Shown here: in pieces, positions 1 to 10,105 of the stretch
Layout of the letters: each line of letters starts with the position of its first letter
Numbering within the stretch: the stretch's first letter is position 1
Origin: an uncultured Flavobacteriales bacterium
Lineage (GTDB): Bacteria > Bacteroidota > Bacteroidia > Flavobacteriales_G > Salibacteraceae
Assembly: GCA_913057875.1 (NCBI GenBank)
Contig: CAJXPI010000002.1
Span: forward strand, 1 to 48,962
Reading direction: 5' to 3'
DNA: 48,962 nt
Made by a program: the position numbers and the translations under genes
Notes under the pieces: model-generated
Seen by the model: the letters and a program-made list of their open reading frames with translations, nothing else
What the model was told of the DNA's origin: nothing
The model's database searches: none

Positions 1-48
1 TCTACACAGAGTAGATCGTCGGCAGCGTCAGATGTGTATAAGAGACAG
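1..48. other. Illumina Nextera adapter (P5 tail + i5 index AGAGTAGA + Read 1 transposase sequence); not genomic
   Basis: Exact TCGTCGGCAGCGTCAGATGTGTATAAGAGACAG at 16-48, preceded by TCTACAC and AGAGTAGA. Confidence 0.99.
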
Positions 49-50
49 GT

Positions 51-1736
51 GCTAAGGTTACTAATGGAAGGGAATTGCAACCTATTTACCATAGCACTGA
101 AAAATTAAACTCGGCTAACCTGCATACCAAGGCTATCGAGAAATTGGTATATGCACTAACGCAACAAATTTCCATTAATCTACCGGAAATATTATCTCCG
201 CACATTTTAGAAACTTGGCAATTAATGCCTAGGCATTTGGCCTTTTTTGAAGTCCATTTTCCAAGTACTCCCGATAAATTAAAGTTAGCTCGATACCGTT
301 TAAAATTTGAAGAATTGTTTTTTATGCAAATGCAAATTCTTCGATTTAAAAACCATCGAAACACAGAACGCGGTGGATTGGTCTTTAATCGGGTGGGTGA
401 AAAGTTCAATGAATTCTACTCAAAGGCATTGCCGTTTGAATTAACGGGCGCTCAAAAAAGAGTGGTTAAGGAAATAAGAAATGACGTGAAAAGCGGTCAG
501 CAAATGAACCGTCTTTTACAAGGTGATGTGGGTAGTGGAAAAACAATTGTATCTGTCTTAGCCATGCTTTTAGCTATTGACAATGGTTATCAGGCTGCTT
601 TGATGGCTCCTACTGAAATTTTAGCGCAACAGCATTTTATTGGCGTTTCCGAATTACTGGATCAAATTGGTCTCAAAACCACAATTCTTACCGGATCGGC
701 TAAAACCAAAGAACGAAAAGAACGTTTAGCCGCTTTAGAGGCTGGAGAAATCTCGATTATTGTAGGAACCCATGCCTTACTGGAAGACAGAGTAAAGTTC
801 AAAAAATTAGGTTTGGTGGTTATTGATGAGCAACACCGTTTTGGTGTCGCTCAGCGCTCTCGCATGTGGGCCAAAAGCAAAGTTCCTCCCCATATTTTGG
901 TAATGTCGGCCACACCCATACCCAGAACTCTAGCTATGAGTTTTTATGGTGATTTAGAGGTGAGTGTAATTGATGAACTCCCACCAGGCAGAAAGCCTAT
1001 TCAAACCATTCACAAGTATGATGCCCATCGACTTGGAATTTTTGGTTTCATGCGAAAAGAAATAGCCAAGGGCAGGCAAATTTACGTGGTATACCCGTTG
1101 ATTGAAGAATCGGAGCATTTCCAGTACAAAGATTTAATGGACGGTTTTGAATCTATTTCAAGAGAGTTTCCTACCCCAGAGTTTCAGGTATCTGTGGTTC
1201 ATGGCAAGCTAAAACCAGCCGACAAAGAAATGGAAATGCAACGTTTTGTGCGCGGAGAAACGCATATTATGGTTGCCACTACCGTGATTGAAGTTGGGGT
1301 GAATGTCCCCAATGCTTCGGTAATGATTATTGAAAGTGCTGAGAAATTTGGACTTGCACAATTACACCAACTTCGTGGACGGGTTGGACGAGGTGGAGAA
1401 CAATCTTATTGCGTATTGATTACCGATTACAAGCTTACCTCTGATGGCCGTACGCGTATTGAAACCATGGTGCGCACCAATGATGGATTTGAAGTAGCGG
1501 AAGCAGACTTAAACTTACGCGGACCTGGAAATATTATGGGTACGCAGCAAAGTGGGGTACTGGATTTCAACATTGCCAATTTAGCTACCGATGGAAAAGT
1601 ATTAAAAGTGGCCAGAGAAGCGGCTCAAATGCTTTTGACGCAAGACCCAAATTTAACGTTACCCGAAAATGCGTTGCTACGAAAAAGCTTCATCAGCTAC
1701 GCTAAAAAGCACCCCAATTGGGGTAGTATTTCGTAA
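51..1736 (+). CDS. recG: ATP-dependent DNA helicase RecG, 5'-truncated by contig end
   Basis: Walker A GDVGSGKT, DEQH box, MSATPIPRTLA, QLRGRVGRG; the frame stays open upstream of the called TTG (GAKVTNGRELQPIYHSTEKL) to the adapter junction. Confidence 0.95.
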   Translation, partial: AKVTNGRELQPIYHSTEKLNSANLHTKAIEKLVYALTQQISINLPEILSPHILETWQLMPRHLAFFEVHFPSTPDKLKLARYRLKFEELFFMQMQILRFKNHRNTERGGLVFNRVGEKFNEFYSKALPFELTGAQKRVVKEIRNDVKSGQQMNRLLQGDVGSGKTIVSVLAMLLAIDNGYQAALMAPTEILAQQHFIGVSELLDQIGLKTTILTGSAKTKERKERLAALEAGEISIIVGTHALLEDRVKFKKLGLVVIDEQHRFGVAQRSRMWAKSKVPPHILVMSATPIPRTLAMSFYGDLEVSVIDELPPGRKPIQTIHKYDAHRLGIFGFMRKEIAKGRQIYVVYPLIEESEHFQYKDLMDGFESISREFPTPEFQVSVVHGKLKPADKEMEMQRFVRGETHIMVATTVIEVGVNVPNASVMIIESAEKFGLAQLHQLRGRVGRGGEQSYCVLITDYKLTSDGRTRIETMVRTNDGFEVAEADLNLRGPGNIMGTQQSGVLDFNIANLATDGKVLKVAREAAQMLLTQDPNLTLPENALLRKSFISYAKKHPNWGSIS

Positions 1737-1738
1737 TA

Positions 1739-2650
1739 CTACATGACAAAAAACTTCCCGTCCTCTTCATTCTTCTCCTTCTTTTTGAAATCCTTACCTA
1801 ACATTTGATTTAGGTTCATTTCAATGGCATTGGCAATGGTCAATACCGGAGTGTCGGTTTTGTTATTGTTAAAGGGATTTTGAAGATTAATTGCCGTTTT
1901 CTCTAACAAAAAAAATGGAATACTTATCAAAATTAACAATGGAGCAACTAAATACCCAAAATAATCCGTTAACCCCAAAGGAAGCAACATGACAAACAAG
2001 TACAGTAAGAACTCCACTAACACCGTATATGTTACCGGAAAAATGGTAGATTTAATTCTTTCCGCTTTACCCATATGATCAGTTAGTCTTGAAATAGTGC
2101 CATCTATTTGAATCACATCAAACCCATTAACAACTTCCTCTTTTATCAACTCTTTAAGTCGCATTCCGTGCAATTTTAAAATGGCGTTTGGCACATTGCT
2201 TTCTTTTGCGATCACCATAAAATCTTCTTCGTTAAAATTATCCCGAATTTTTGACAATGGATCGAGCCCACGTAAAGATTTACCCAGAGCGAAACAAAAC
2301 CCAATTTGCGCATTGGCAAACTTTTCATGAATAGCAAAATCCTTCTTCGGATTGTCAGAGTTCACAAATGTCATTACCTGACGCACCAACGTACGAGAAT
2401 CATTAACGATGGCCCCCCAAATTTTACGTGCCTCCCACCAACGATCATAAGATTGAGATATTCTAAAACCCAGAATCAAAGAAATGGCAGTACCCAAAAG
2501 CGCAGGTATTCCAAGCGGAATGGACATATGCCCGAGGTGAACCACATCGTGCAAAATTACAATTGAAACCGCATAAATAGTGACTACAATTAATTCCAGC
2601 TTGATTTTACCCAAGGAATAAATGATAGGTGTTTTATTGTCTAATAGCAT
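1739..2650 (-). CDS. Bestrophin-family (UPF0187) membrane channel protein
   Basis: LGFRISQSYDRWWEARKIWGAIVNDSRTLVRQ signature and hydrophobic segments. Confidence 0.85.
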   Translation of the reverse strand: MLLDNKTPIIYSLGKIKLELIVVTIYAVSIVILHDVVHLGHMSIPLGIPALLGTAISLILGFRISQSYDRWWEARKIWGAIVNDSRTLVRQVMTFVNSDNPKKDFAIHEKFANAQIGFCFALGKSLRGLDPLSKIRDNFNEEDFMVIAKESNVPNAILKLHGMRLKELIKEEVVNGFDVIQIDGTISRLTDHMGKAERIKSTIFPVTYTVLVEFLLYLFVMLLPLGLTDYFGYLVAPLLILISIPFFLLEKTAINLQNPFNNNKTDTPVLTIANAIEMNLNQMLGKDFKKKEKNEEDGKFFVM

Positions 2651-2653
2651 TGT

Positions 2654-3247
2654 TTAGTCTTTCGTTTCATTCCAAGGTTTAAAAACATTGTCTTGATCTT
2701 TTCTATCTTGGGGCACCTCTCTTAACGGTTTTACCTCCTTTAAAGTTTCATGACTGCTTGCCGCTAATTTTTGATACAACAAAGTACCATCTGTTTTCCA
2801 GCCTAACATTTGGTCAGAAACTTCTTTTACAATCTTTACCGGATTACCTACTCCCACACTTCTATTGGGGATTTCCTTACCCGCTGGCACAAAGCATAAA
2901 GCGCCAATTACACACTCATCTCCTACCTTGGCATCGTCCATCACTACGGCATTCATACCAATTAGGGTGTTTCGACCAATGTTTGCCCCGTGCACAATAG
3001 CCCCGTGCCCAATATGGGCCATTTCTTGAAGGGTAACCGTTTTTCCTGGAAACATATGCACAATGCAGTTTTCTTGCACGTTACACCCTTTCTCAATGAC
3101 TACTTTTCCAATATCTCCCCGAATAGCTGCCCCAGAACCTACAAAAACATGTGGCCCAATAACCACATTTCCTATAATAGAAGCCGTTGGGTGAATAAAT
3201 GCCGTTTCGTGAATTACAGGAATGTACCCTTCGTATTCGTAAATCAT
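2654..3247 (-). CDS. Gamma-carbonic anhydrase/PaaY-like left-handed beta-helix (hexapeptide repeat) protein
   Basis: Hexapeptide repeats; IRGDIGKVVIEKGCNVQENCIVHMFPG...AHIGHGAIVHGANIGRNTLIGMNAVVMDDA. Confidence 0.85.
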   Translation of the reverse strand: MIYEYEGYIPVIHETAFIHPTASIIGNVVIGPHVFVGSGAAIRGDIGKVVIEKGCNVQENCIVHMFPGKTVTLQEMAHIGHGAIVHGANIGRNTLIGMNAVVMDDAKVGDECVIGALCFVPAGKEIPNRSVGVGNPVKIVKEVSDQMLGWKTDGTLLYQKLAASSHETLKEVKPLREVPQDRKDQDNVFKPWNETKD

Positions 3248-3248
3248 T

Positions 3249-3566
3249 CTAATTTCTAAATTTCTCTTTTCCGGTCAATAAATGCCAGAACATAATAAAA
3301 TCTGAGGCCAAAGAGTAAAATGGATATTGAAAAGTAGCCGGTTTATTTTTCTCAAAAAAGAAATGACCCGCCCATGCAAATCCATAGCATACCACTGGTA
3401 AGAACCATAACAAGGAATAATCCGCGAAGATTAGGCTTACTCCCAATAAAACAAAAAGCAAAAAGGTACCAAAGAAGTGTAATTTTCTGCAGGTAACATT
3501 TTTGTGCTCCGTCAAATAATACGGGTAAAATTCCTTTAACGAATTATACTTCCCGTTATTAGCCAT
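3249..3566 (-). CDS. Mpo1-like (DUF962) small membrane protein
   Basis: EFYPYYLTEHKNVTCRKLHFFGT...FAWAGHFFFEKNKPATFQYPFYSLASDFIMFW motif pattern. Confidence 0.8.
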   Translation of the reverse strand: MANNGKYNSLKEFYPYYLTEHKNVTCRKLHFFGTFLLFVLLGVSLIFADYSLLWFLPVVCYGFAWAGHFFFEKNKPATFQYPFYSLASDFIMFWHLLTGKEKFRN

Positions 3567-5331
3567 AAATTCGGTTTATTTCTTCTTGGTGTTTCTCCAA
3601 AATCACCTTTCTTTTCAATTTCAAAGTAGGGGTTAATTCATCATTTTCAATCGCCCACACATCTGAGCATAATTCCATTTTTTTCGGAATTTCCCAACTA
3701 CCCAAATTCTCTGTAATTTTGGAAACATCTTTCCAAACTCGATCCTTAATTTTTTGGCTAGCAACCACCTGTTCTGGAGTAGATGCAGTTTCATCATGAC
3801 GCTTTGCCCATTCGTAAATAAATTCAAAAGCTGGGACCACTAATACAGCAGGGTGTTTACGATTTTCACCAATCACCATGGCTTGTTCAATAAAGCGTGA
3901 CTCCTTTAACATATTCTCAATAATCTGAGGAGCTACATATTTACCTCCAGATGTTTTGAACATTTCCTTTTTACGATCAGTAATTTTTAGAAAGTCATTG
4001 GTTTTACCCACCATCTTACCTATATCACCCGTATGAAACCAACCATCCTCAGTTAAAACTTCCGCTGTTTTTTCAGGGTCCTTGTAATACCCCATCATAA
4101 CATTTGGGCCCTTGGCTAAAATTTCACCATCACCTCCAAATTTAACCTGAACCTTATCAATAACTCTACCCACGGTACCAATCATTAATCCTTCATTGTC
4201 CAGTTCATTTACTGAAATTACTGGAGAAGTTTCGGTTAACCCATATCCTTCAAAAATGGGAATTTGTGCTGCATTAAACACTCGGGCTAATCTGGGTTGT
4301 AACGAAGCGCTACCTGAGGCTATTGCAATTACTTTTCCACCAAGAGCCTCACGCCATTTACTGAATATGATTTTATTAGCAATTCCAAGTTTCCACTCGT
4401 AAAAGAATCCATTTTCACCGTTCGGCTCCCATTTTTCACCCAATTCAACGGCCCAGAAAAACAACATTTTTTTAACGCCAGTTTGTTCTTGCCCCTTAGC
4501 TATAATCTTATCAAAAACCTTTTCCAAAAGCCTAGGTACAGCAGAAAAAACTTCGGGCTTCACTTCCTTAATATTTTCCCCAATTGTTTCCATACTTTCA
4601 GCAAAAAACACACTGGTTCCTTCTTTCATGTACAAATAGGTTAATGACCTTTCGTAAATATGACATATGGGTAAAAAAGAAATGGCCTTTTGCCCATACT
4701 TTGCCGGAAACCTCATGCCACTTGCCACTACATTGGACATAATATTTGAATGAGACAACATTACTCCTTTAGGCCTTCCAGTCGTTCCAGACGTATAAAT
4801 AATGGATGCCATATCATCAGTTTTGACTTCCTTCATCAAGTCGTTTACCTGCGAAATTTCAATATCTACACCCTTTAATTTTATCTCTGACCAATGTTTT
4901 TCGCCTTCTATTTTCTCGAAGGTAAAAACATCAATTAGTGAAGGCACATTCAATTTAATACTATTTACTTTGTCTAAAATTTCTGTACTTGATACCACCA
5001 CCGTTTTCAATTCAGCGTGATTGAAAATGTAATCGTAATCATCCGCAGAAATCGTAGGATAAACAGGTACATTTATTGCTCCAATTTGAAGAATTCCGAT
5101 ATCCATGATATGCCATTCGTAGCGATTATTTGAAATCAAACCAATTTTATCACCCGGCTTGATTCCCATAGCTAAAAGACCCTTACTCACTTCGTTGGCC
5201 TGATCTACCAATTGCTGGGTAGAAATACTCACCCACTTTCCATTAACTTTTGAAGAAAAACTTCGCTCAAGTGGGTATTTCTCTAATTGGTAATAAGGTA
5301 GATCGAATAGTCTTTTTAACTCTATGGACAT
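3559..5331 (-). CDS. Long-chain fatty acid--CoA ligase (AMP-forming)
   Basis: YTSGTTGRPKGVMLSHSN, GYGLTETSP, GWFHTGDIG, ITDRKKEMFKTSGGKYVAP. Confidence 0.93.
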   Translation of the reverse strand: MSIELKRLFDLPYYQLEKYPLERSFSSKVNGKWVSISTQQLVDQANEVSKGLLAMGIKPGDKIGLISNNRYEWHIMDIGILQIGAINVPVYPTISADDYDYIFNHAELKTVVVSSTEILDKVNSIKLNVPSLIDVFTFEKIEGEKHWSEIKLKGVDIEISQVNDLMKEVKTDDMASIIYTSGTTGRPKGVMLSHSNIMSNVVASGMRFPAKYGQKAISFLPICHIYERSLTYLYMKEGTSVFFAESMETIGENIKEVKPEVFSAVPRLLEKVFDKIIAKGQEQTGVKKMLFFWAVELGEKWEPNGENGFFYEWKLGIANKIIFSKWREALGGKVIAIASGSASLQPRLARVFNAAQIPIFEGYGLTETSPVISVNELDNEGLMIGTVGRVIDKVQVKFGGDGEILAKGPNVMMGYYKDPEKTAEVLTEDGWFHTGDIGKMVGKTNDFLKITDRKKEMFKTSGGKYVAPQIIENMLKESRFIEQAMVIGENRKHPAVLVVPAFEFIYEWAKRHDETASTPEQVVASQKIKDRVWKDVSKITENLGSWEIPKKMELCSDVWAIENDELTPTLKLKRKVILEKHQEEINRIYG

Positions 5332-5452
5332 ATTTTTCTGTTTAAAATTAAATGTAGGTCACTAAAATAGGTAAATTTGAAGAACTATTTTGGAAGATGT
5401 GCCTTGATTTAACAAGGTTTTTATTTCTGATTTTACGTAAAAATTTACAGTT

Positions 5453-6469
5453 ATGAATATTACCACTCCCATCAATAAAATGTTGAATATTGAATTCCCT
5501 ATGATCATGGCTCCCATGTTTTTAGTTTCAAATGAAGCCATGATGAAGGCTGGAATTGACGAAGGGCTTATGGCTACATTTCCTACTTTAAATTACCGTA
5601 CCAAAGAGGAATTAGTTCAAACCATTAAGAATCTACATACCTATCAAGAGGGCAAACCCGGGTCATTTGGTGTCAACCTTATTGCACAAAGAAGCAACCC
5701 TTATTTTGAAAAACACCTTGAAATTTGCATTGATCATAAAGTGCCATTCTTCATCACATCCTTAGGTAACCCGAAGAAGGTGATTGAGAAAGTCCACGCT
5801 TATGGCGGCAAAGTTTTTTGTGACGTGGTCAATATGGAACATGCTCAAAAAGTGTATAATTTAGGATGTGATGGTTTTATTGCTGTAGGTCAAGGAGCAG
5901 GAGGCCACTCCGGACCAAACCCGCTTCAAATCTTGGTAAGAAAACTGAAAAACAAATTTGATATCCCGGTAATTGCGGCTGGAGGCGTTGCTGATGGATG
6001 GGGTATGGCGAGTATGCTTGCCTTAGGTGCTGAAGCTGTTTCTGTAGGTACTGCATTTATTGCTACCGAAGAATGTACGGTGAATGAGGGCTACAAAAAA
6101 GCCATTGTGGATGCCGATATGGAAGATATTGTGATGTCCAACAAAATATCTGGATCTTGGGCCACCGTAATAAACACTGCTTATGCTAAGAAAATTGGAA
6201 ACAAACAAAATTTCATGGAACGCATGTTGTCTAATAACAGCATGACTAAGAAATATTTTAAGATGTGGATCCAAGTTTCTGGAATGAAGAAATTGGAAAA
6301 ATCCATTAAACCTGGAAACTACAAAACTTTGTGGATTGCCGGAAAATCATCTGCATTAGTTGAAGAAGTTGAACCTATCAAAACCATTGTTGACCGTTTC
6401 AAAATAGAGTTAAATCAAGCTTTTGAAGATTTGGAAAAATTGAAGACTCCAGCGAATTTGAAATTGTAG
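5453..6469 (+). CDS. Nitronate monooxygenase / 2-nitropropane dioxygenase family flavoprotein
   Basis: PMIMAPMFLVSN..., GQGAGGHSG, PVIAAGGVADGWGMASMLALGAEAVSVGTAFIATEEC. Confidence 0.88.
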   Translation: MNITTPINKMLNIEFPMIMAPMFLVSNEAMMKAGIDEGLMATFPTLNYRTKEELVQTIKNLHTYQEGKPGSFGVNLIAQRSNPYFEKHLEICIDHKVPFFITSLGNPKKVIEKVHAYGGKVFCDVVNMEHAQKVYNLGCDGFIAVGQGAGGHSGPNPLQILVRKLKNKFDIPVIAAGGVADGWGMASMLALGAEAVSVGTAFIATEECTVNEGYKKAIVDADMEDIVMSNKISGSWATVINTAYAKKIGNKQNFMERMLSNNSMTKKYFKMWIQVSGMKKLEKSIKPGNYKTLWIAGKSSALVEEVEPIKTIVDRFKIELNQAFEDLEKLKTPANLKL

Positions 6470-6474
6470 GATAT

Positions 6475-7122
6475 TTAGTTGGCTAAATACCCAAAGTCCA
6501 TAACACATCCATAAACAAACTCTTTATGTTTTCCAATAGCTACACCTACGCAATTGTAATTGGGAGATAAAATGGCTTTTCTATGCCCTAGATCTTTTAC
6601 CCCATCATCAATCAAGAGTCCAATAAGATTATCTAAAGGAGAATAAAACCCTAGTCCTACATTTTCAGATACGGTTTCATATTTTTCTAACATTGGGGCT
6701 GCCCTTTTCGCAAAAGTCTTTCCATTTGACCCAACATGTCCGGTAAGTCCTTTTTTACCAATGTCCTCTAAATGAGACTCTGCCATTTTATACAGATCTT
6801 CACGCATAAAGAATGGACTGGTTGGAGGCGCCTTAGAAAGATCTTTATACAATGATTTCACATAATTATTTACATTCAATTCATTAAAGGCCACATAAGG
6901 CTTGACTATTTCATCCATGAACAATTGCGGATCTAAACGCAACAAATTCATATAAAAAACAAGTTTTTGCTCATCACTATTCATAAAAGAGACATTGTCT
7001 TTAGGAAAAGCTGCTTGCATACTCTCAGAAGAGAATTTTGAGAAATCGGGCATAAAGAGCTTTTGCGCATTCCCTAAGCATGAAAGCCCCATAAAAAATA
7101 TCAAAAACAGTCCCTTTTTCAT
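6475..7122 (-). CDS. Secreted CAP-domain (SCP/PR-1-like) protein
   Basis: Signal peptide; ...MAESHLEDIGKKGLTGHVGSNGKTFAKR...ENVGLGF...GHRKAILSPNYNCVGVAIG. Confidence 0.82.
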   Translation of the reverse strand: MKKGLFLIFFMGLSCLGNAQKLFMPDFSKFSSESMQAAFPKDNVSFMNSDEQKLVFYMNLLRLDPQLFMDEIVKPYVAFNELNVNNYVKSLYKDLSKAPPTSPFFMREDLYKMAESHLEDIGKKGLTGHVGSNGKTFAKRAAPMLEKYETVSENVGLGFYSPLDNLIGLLIDDGVKDLGHRKAILSPNYNCVGVAIGKHKEFVYGCVMDFGYLAN

Positions 7123-7150
7123 TCGAATAGCAAACGTAGTAAAAACTACT

Positions 7151-8794
7151 TTATTTTCTAAATACTATTTGCCCATCTACCACGGTAGCTACCACTTCCG
7201 TTTTATCAAAATTTTCGGGACGAACAGTCATCAAATCCGTATTCAAAATAGTAACGTTTGCTTTTTTTCCTACTTCCAAACTACCCTTTTCATTTTCCTC
7301 AAAATTGGCTAGCGCAGTCCAAATAGTCATTCCCTTTAAAGCCTCTTCAGGAGTTAAGGCGTTTTCTGAATTAAACCCACCTTCCGGATACCCGGTATGA
7401 TCGGTCCTGAAAACAGCCGAATAAAAAGTGTTTAATGGAGAGATGCCCTCAATTGGGAAATCTGTACCTAGAGCGATGATATAATTTTGCTTTAGCAACT
7501 CTTTATACGCATAAGCTGATTTAATCCGCTCTTTACCTAATCTATCTTCGGCCCAATACATATCTGAGGTAGCATGAGTGGGTTGTACGGATGGAATAAT
7601 AGTAAAGTTACGGTAATATTCTAAATCTTCTGGCTGAACCACCTGCGCGTGTTCAATACGCCACCTTTTATCATTCACACCCTGCAAGGCATCTGCATAA
7701 ATTTGAAGCAATACTCGATTTGCAGAATCACCAATACAATGCGTGTTCATTTGAAATCCAGCTTCATTTAATTGAATGGCTAAATCGCGCATTTCATTAA
7801 TCGGGGTGATTAACATTCCATGGTTATGTTCATCATCCGAATAGGGATCTACCAAAGCTGCCCCTCTGGAACCTAAAGCGCCATCTGCATACACTTTCAC
7901 CGAACGCACCGTTAATTTCGGATCTTGAATAATTCCCTTAGGAATAAAGTAATCTAAGTTTTCTGGAGTATTGGAAATCATCGCATAAACGTTCATCTGT
8001 AATAACGAATCTTTCTGTAATTTTTGAATGAGTAGTATTTCATCTTTATCTAATCCTGCCTCGGTAACCGTTGTTAAACCCACGGCAAAACAATTTTTCT
8101 CAGCATCAAGTAATGCATTCGCTTTTGCATGTAAATTGGGCTCTGGTACCATTTTCAATACCAGATCCACCGCATTATCAACCAAAACTCCCGTTAAAAT
8201 TCCTTTAGAAACCAAAATTTGACCTCCTTCTATAACGGTTTCATTGGTGACACCCGCTAACGCTAAAGCTTTAGCGTTAGCAATAGCTCCATGCCCGTCA
8301 ATTCTTCGTAATAATACCGGACGATCCGGAAACAATTCATTTAACCTTTCATTGGAGGGATAGTTTTTGGCTCCCCAATCATTTTGATCCCAACCTCTTC
8401 CAGTAATCCAACCCTCAGTGTGAGTTATTGCAAATTGCTGTGTTTTTTCTACACATTCATCCCAAGATTTTGTTCCTACCAAATTAACGGTTTGCAAACT
8501 CAATCCGTAACCTAAATAATGACAATGGCCATCCATAAAACCCGGGTAAATGAACTGTTTTTTAGCGTTAAACACCTCATCACTTTGGTATTTATTCATG
8601 ATTTCATGCTCCGGTCCAATGGCTACAATCTTTCCATCTTTTATCGCCATCGCCTCCTCCTTAGAAAAAGTTTCATTAACGGTGTAAATGGTGCCGTTAT
8701 GAATGAATACATCTACTCGTTCTTTTTGCAACCCTTCACAGGAAAAAAAAATGAAAACAATTAAACCGAAAAAAGATAAATTCCAATAGCGCAT
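7151..8794 (-). CDS. Amidohydrolase family protein (YtcJ-like), lipoprotein-type signal
   Basis: FIYPGFMDGHCHYLGYG, GWITGRGWDQNDWG, VYADGALGSRGAAL, ALGTDFPIEGISPL; LIVFIFFSCEG lipobox-like. Confidence 0.9.
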   Translation of the reverse strand: MRYWNLSFFGLIVFIFFSCEGLQKERVDVFIHNGTIYTVNETFSKEEAMAIKDGKIVAIGPEHEIMNKYQSDEVFNAKKQFIYPGFMDGHCHYLGYGLSLQTVNLVGTKSWDECVEKTQQFAITHTEGWITGRGWDQNDWGAKNYPSNERLNELFPDRPVLLRRIDGHGAIANAKALALAGVTNETVIEGGQILVSKGILTGVLVDNAVDLVLKMVPEPNLHAKANALLDAEKNCFAVGLTTVTEAGLDKDEILLIQKLQKDSLLQMNVYAMISNTPENLDYFIPKGIIQDPKLTVRSVKVYADGALGSRGAALVDPYSDDEHNHGMLITPINEMRDLAIQLNEAGFQMNTHCIGDSANRVLLQIYADALQGVNDKRWRIEHAQVVQPEDLEYYRNFTIIPSVQPTHATSDMYWAEDRLGKERIKSAYAYKELLKQNYIIALGTDFPIEGISPLNTFYSAVFRTDHTGYPEGGFNSENALTPEEALKGMTIWTALANFEENEKGSLEVGKKANVTILNTDLMTVRPENFDKTEVVATVVDGQIVFRK

Positions 8795-8917
8795 AATGTG
8801 ATATTTGGCTCAAAAATAGCCAATCCATAGTTCCATGAAGTAAAAATCATGGAAAACCATTAGCAATGAAAGTAGGATTATTGCGTTACTTTGTAAAGAA
8901 CCTAAAAAACAACTAAC

Positions 8918-9220
8918 ATGAAAGTAAAATATTTTTATTCACCCGCCATATTCTCTAACCAACCCAAACTTTATGTGCTAACGGATGATTTCATTTTATA
9001 TTCAGAATCACGTGAATATGCTTTAATTCGAATAGACCGCTATAAAGTACAAAGTTTCCTAAACTTTAATCCTAAAAAATACGAAACAGAAGAACATCCC
9101 ATTATATTAGAAATTGACGAGTTGGAGGCTTCAAAAATTTCAAAAGACCTACAACATAATTGGATGAGAAGATATTTATTAGAAAAAAAAGTTTTTTACA
9201 AGCAATCTATGCAAGCTTAA
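8918..9220 (+). CDS. Small hypothetical protein (100 aa)
   Basis: ATG start, plausible intergenic promoter region, convergent 4-nt overlap with pssA; no recognised family. Confidence 0.65.
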   Translation: MKVKYFYSPAIFSNQPKLYVLTDDFILYSESREYALIRIDRYKVQSFLNFNPKKYETEEHPIILEIDELEASKISKDLQHNWMRRYLLEKKVFYKQSMQA

Positions 9221-10074
9221 CTATCGTGATTCATTGTAAAATGAAATACCAAGCTATACACCATATAGAATAATATGATTAGCGGAATAACGACATAATC
9301 TAAAAAGATCATATTCGGAATACGAATCCAGTACGGAACAAATGTGGCTAGCACCAATACCCCTACGCTAATAAGAAAGATGTAACGGTGTTTGTTACCC
9401 GCCCAACTAATTTCTTTGAATTTGAAATTCAACATTCGTACCGGAGCTACCATCATTACCGCTAAAAAAATCGCCATCAATACATACCATTCTGGATAGA
9501 ACAGATTGTATACTAGATGAAAATCAAAAGGCGACCAATAGTTCAATCGTGCAATTGCCCCTAATTGGGCATCATCTAGTGGGAAATACATATTTATTTG
9601 GTACTGCTGTGATAGAATTAGTGCAAAAGAAGCTACAAACAATGCTGCTGCCGGAGAAGGAACTCCAATAAAAGTATCAGACTGATTGGTAGAAATATTG
9701 AAAAAAGCCAAGCGCAAAGCAGCAAACAAAGTGTAAATAAACCCGGAAAACGCAATAGCTACATGCATTACCGGACGCTCAGAAAGAGGCATAAAATACT
9801 CGCCAAAACCAATGGTAATAAACTGGTATAGCATGATACCCGGCAACACGCCAAAGGTGACCATATCAGCCAATGAATCTAATTGTTTTCCTAACTCACC
9901 ACTCACACCTAAAGCCCGAGCTGCTAATCCATCAAAGAAATCTAGTACGGCCGCTAGCACCATGCAAATGGCGGCACCTAACATATTGGTTTCAAAAGTG
10001 AGGACAATTCCTACCACTCCAAAAAATAGGTTTCCTAATGTTATACTGTTGGGTACGGCTGCTTTCCAATTCAT
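9217..10074 (-). CDS. pssA: CDP-diacylglycerol--serine O-phosphatidyltransferase
   Basis: CDP-alcohol phosphatidyltransferase motif (DFFDGLAARALGVSGELGKQLDSLADMVTFGVLPG); multispanning. Confidence 0.92.
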   Translation of the reverse strand: MNWKAAVPNSITLGNLFFGVVGIVLTFETNMLGAAICMVLAAVLDFFDGLAARALGVSGELGKQLDSLADMVTFGVLPGIMLYQFITIGFGEYFMPLSERPVMHVAIAFSGFIYTLFAALRLAFFNISTNQSDTFIGVPSPAAALFVASFALILSQQYQINMYFPLDDAQLGAIARLNYWSPFDFHLVYNLFYPEWYVLMAIFLAVMMVAPVRMLNFKFKEISWAGNKHRYIFLISVGVLVLATFVPYWIRIPNMIFLDYVVIPLIILFYMVYSLVFHFTMNHDS

Positions 10075-10105
10075 GGAAACAAATATAAGTTAGGGAAGCC
10101 GGCAT

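Noticed and set aside
3249-3566. 8-bp overlap between DUF962 gene and acyl-CoA ligase, and similar short overlaps elsewhere (murE/ftsI, ribF/LRR)
   Set aside because: Ordinary translational-coupling type overlaps.
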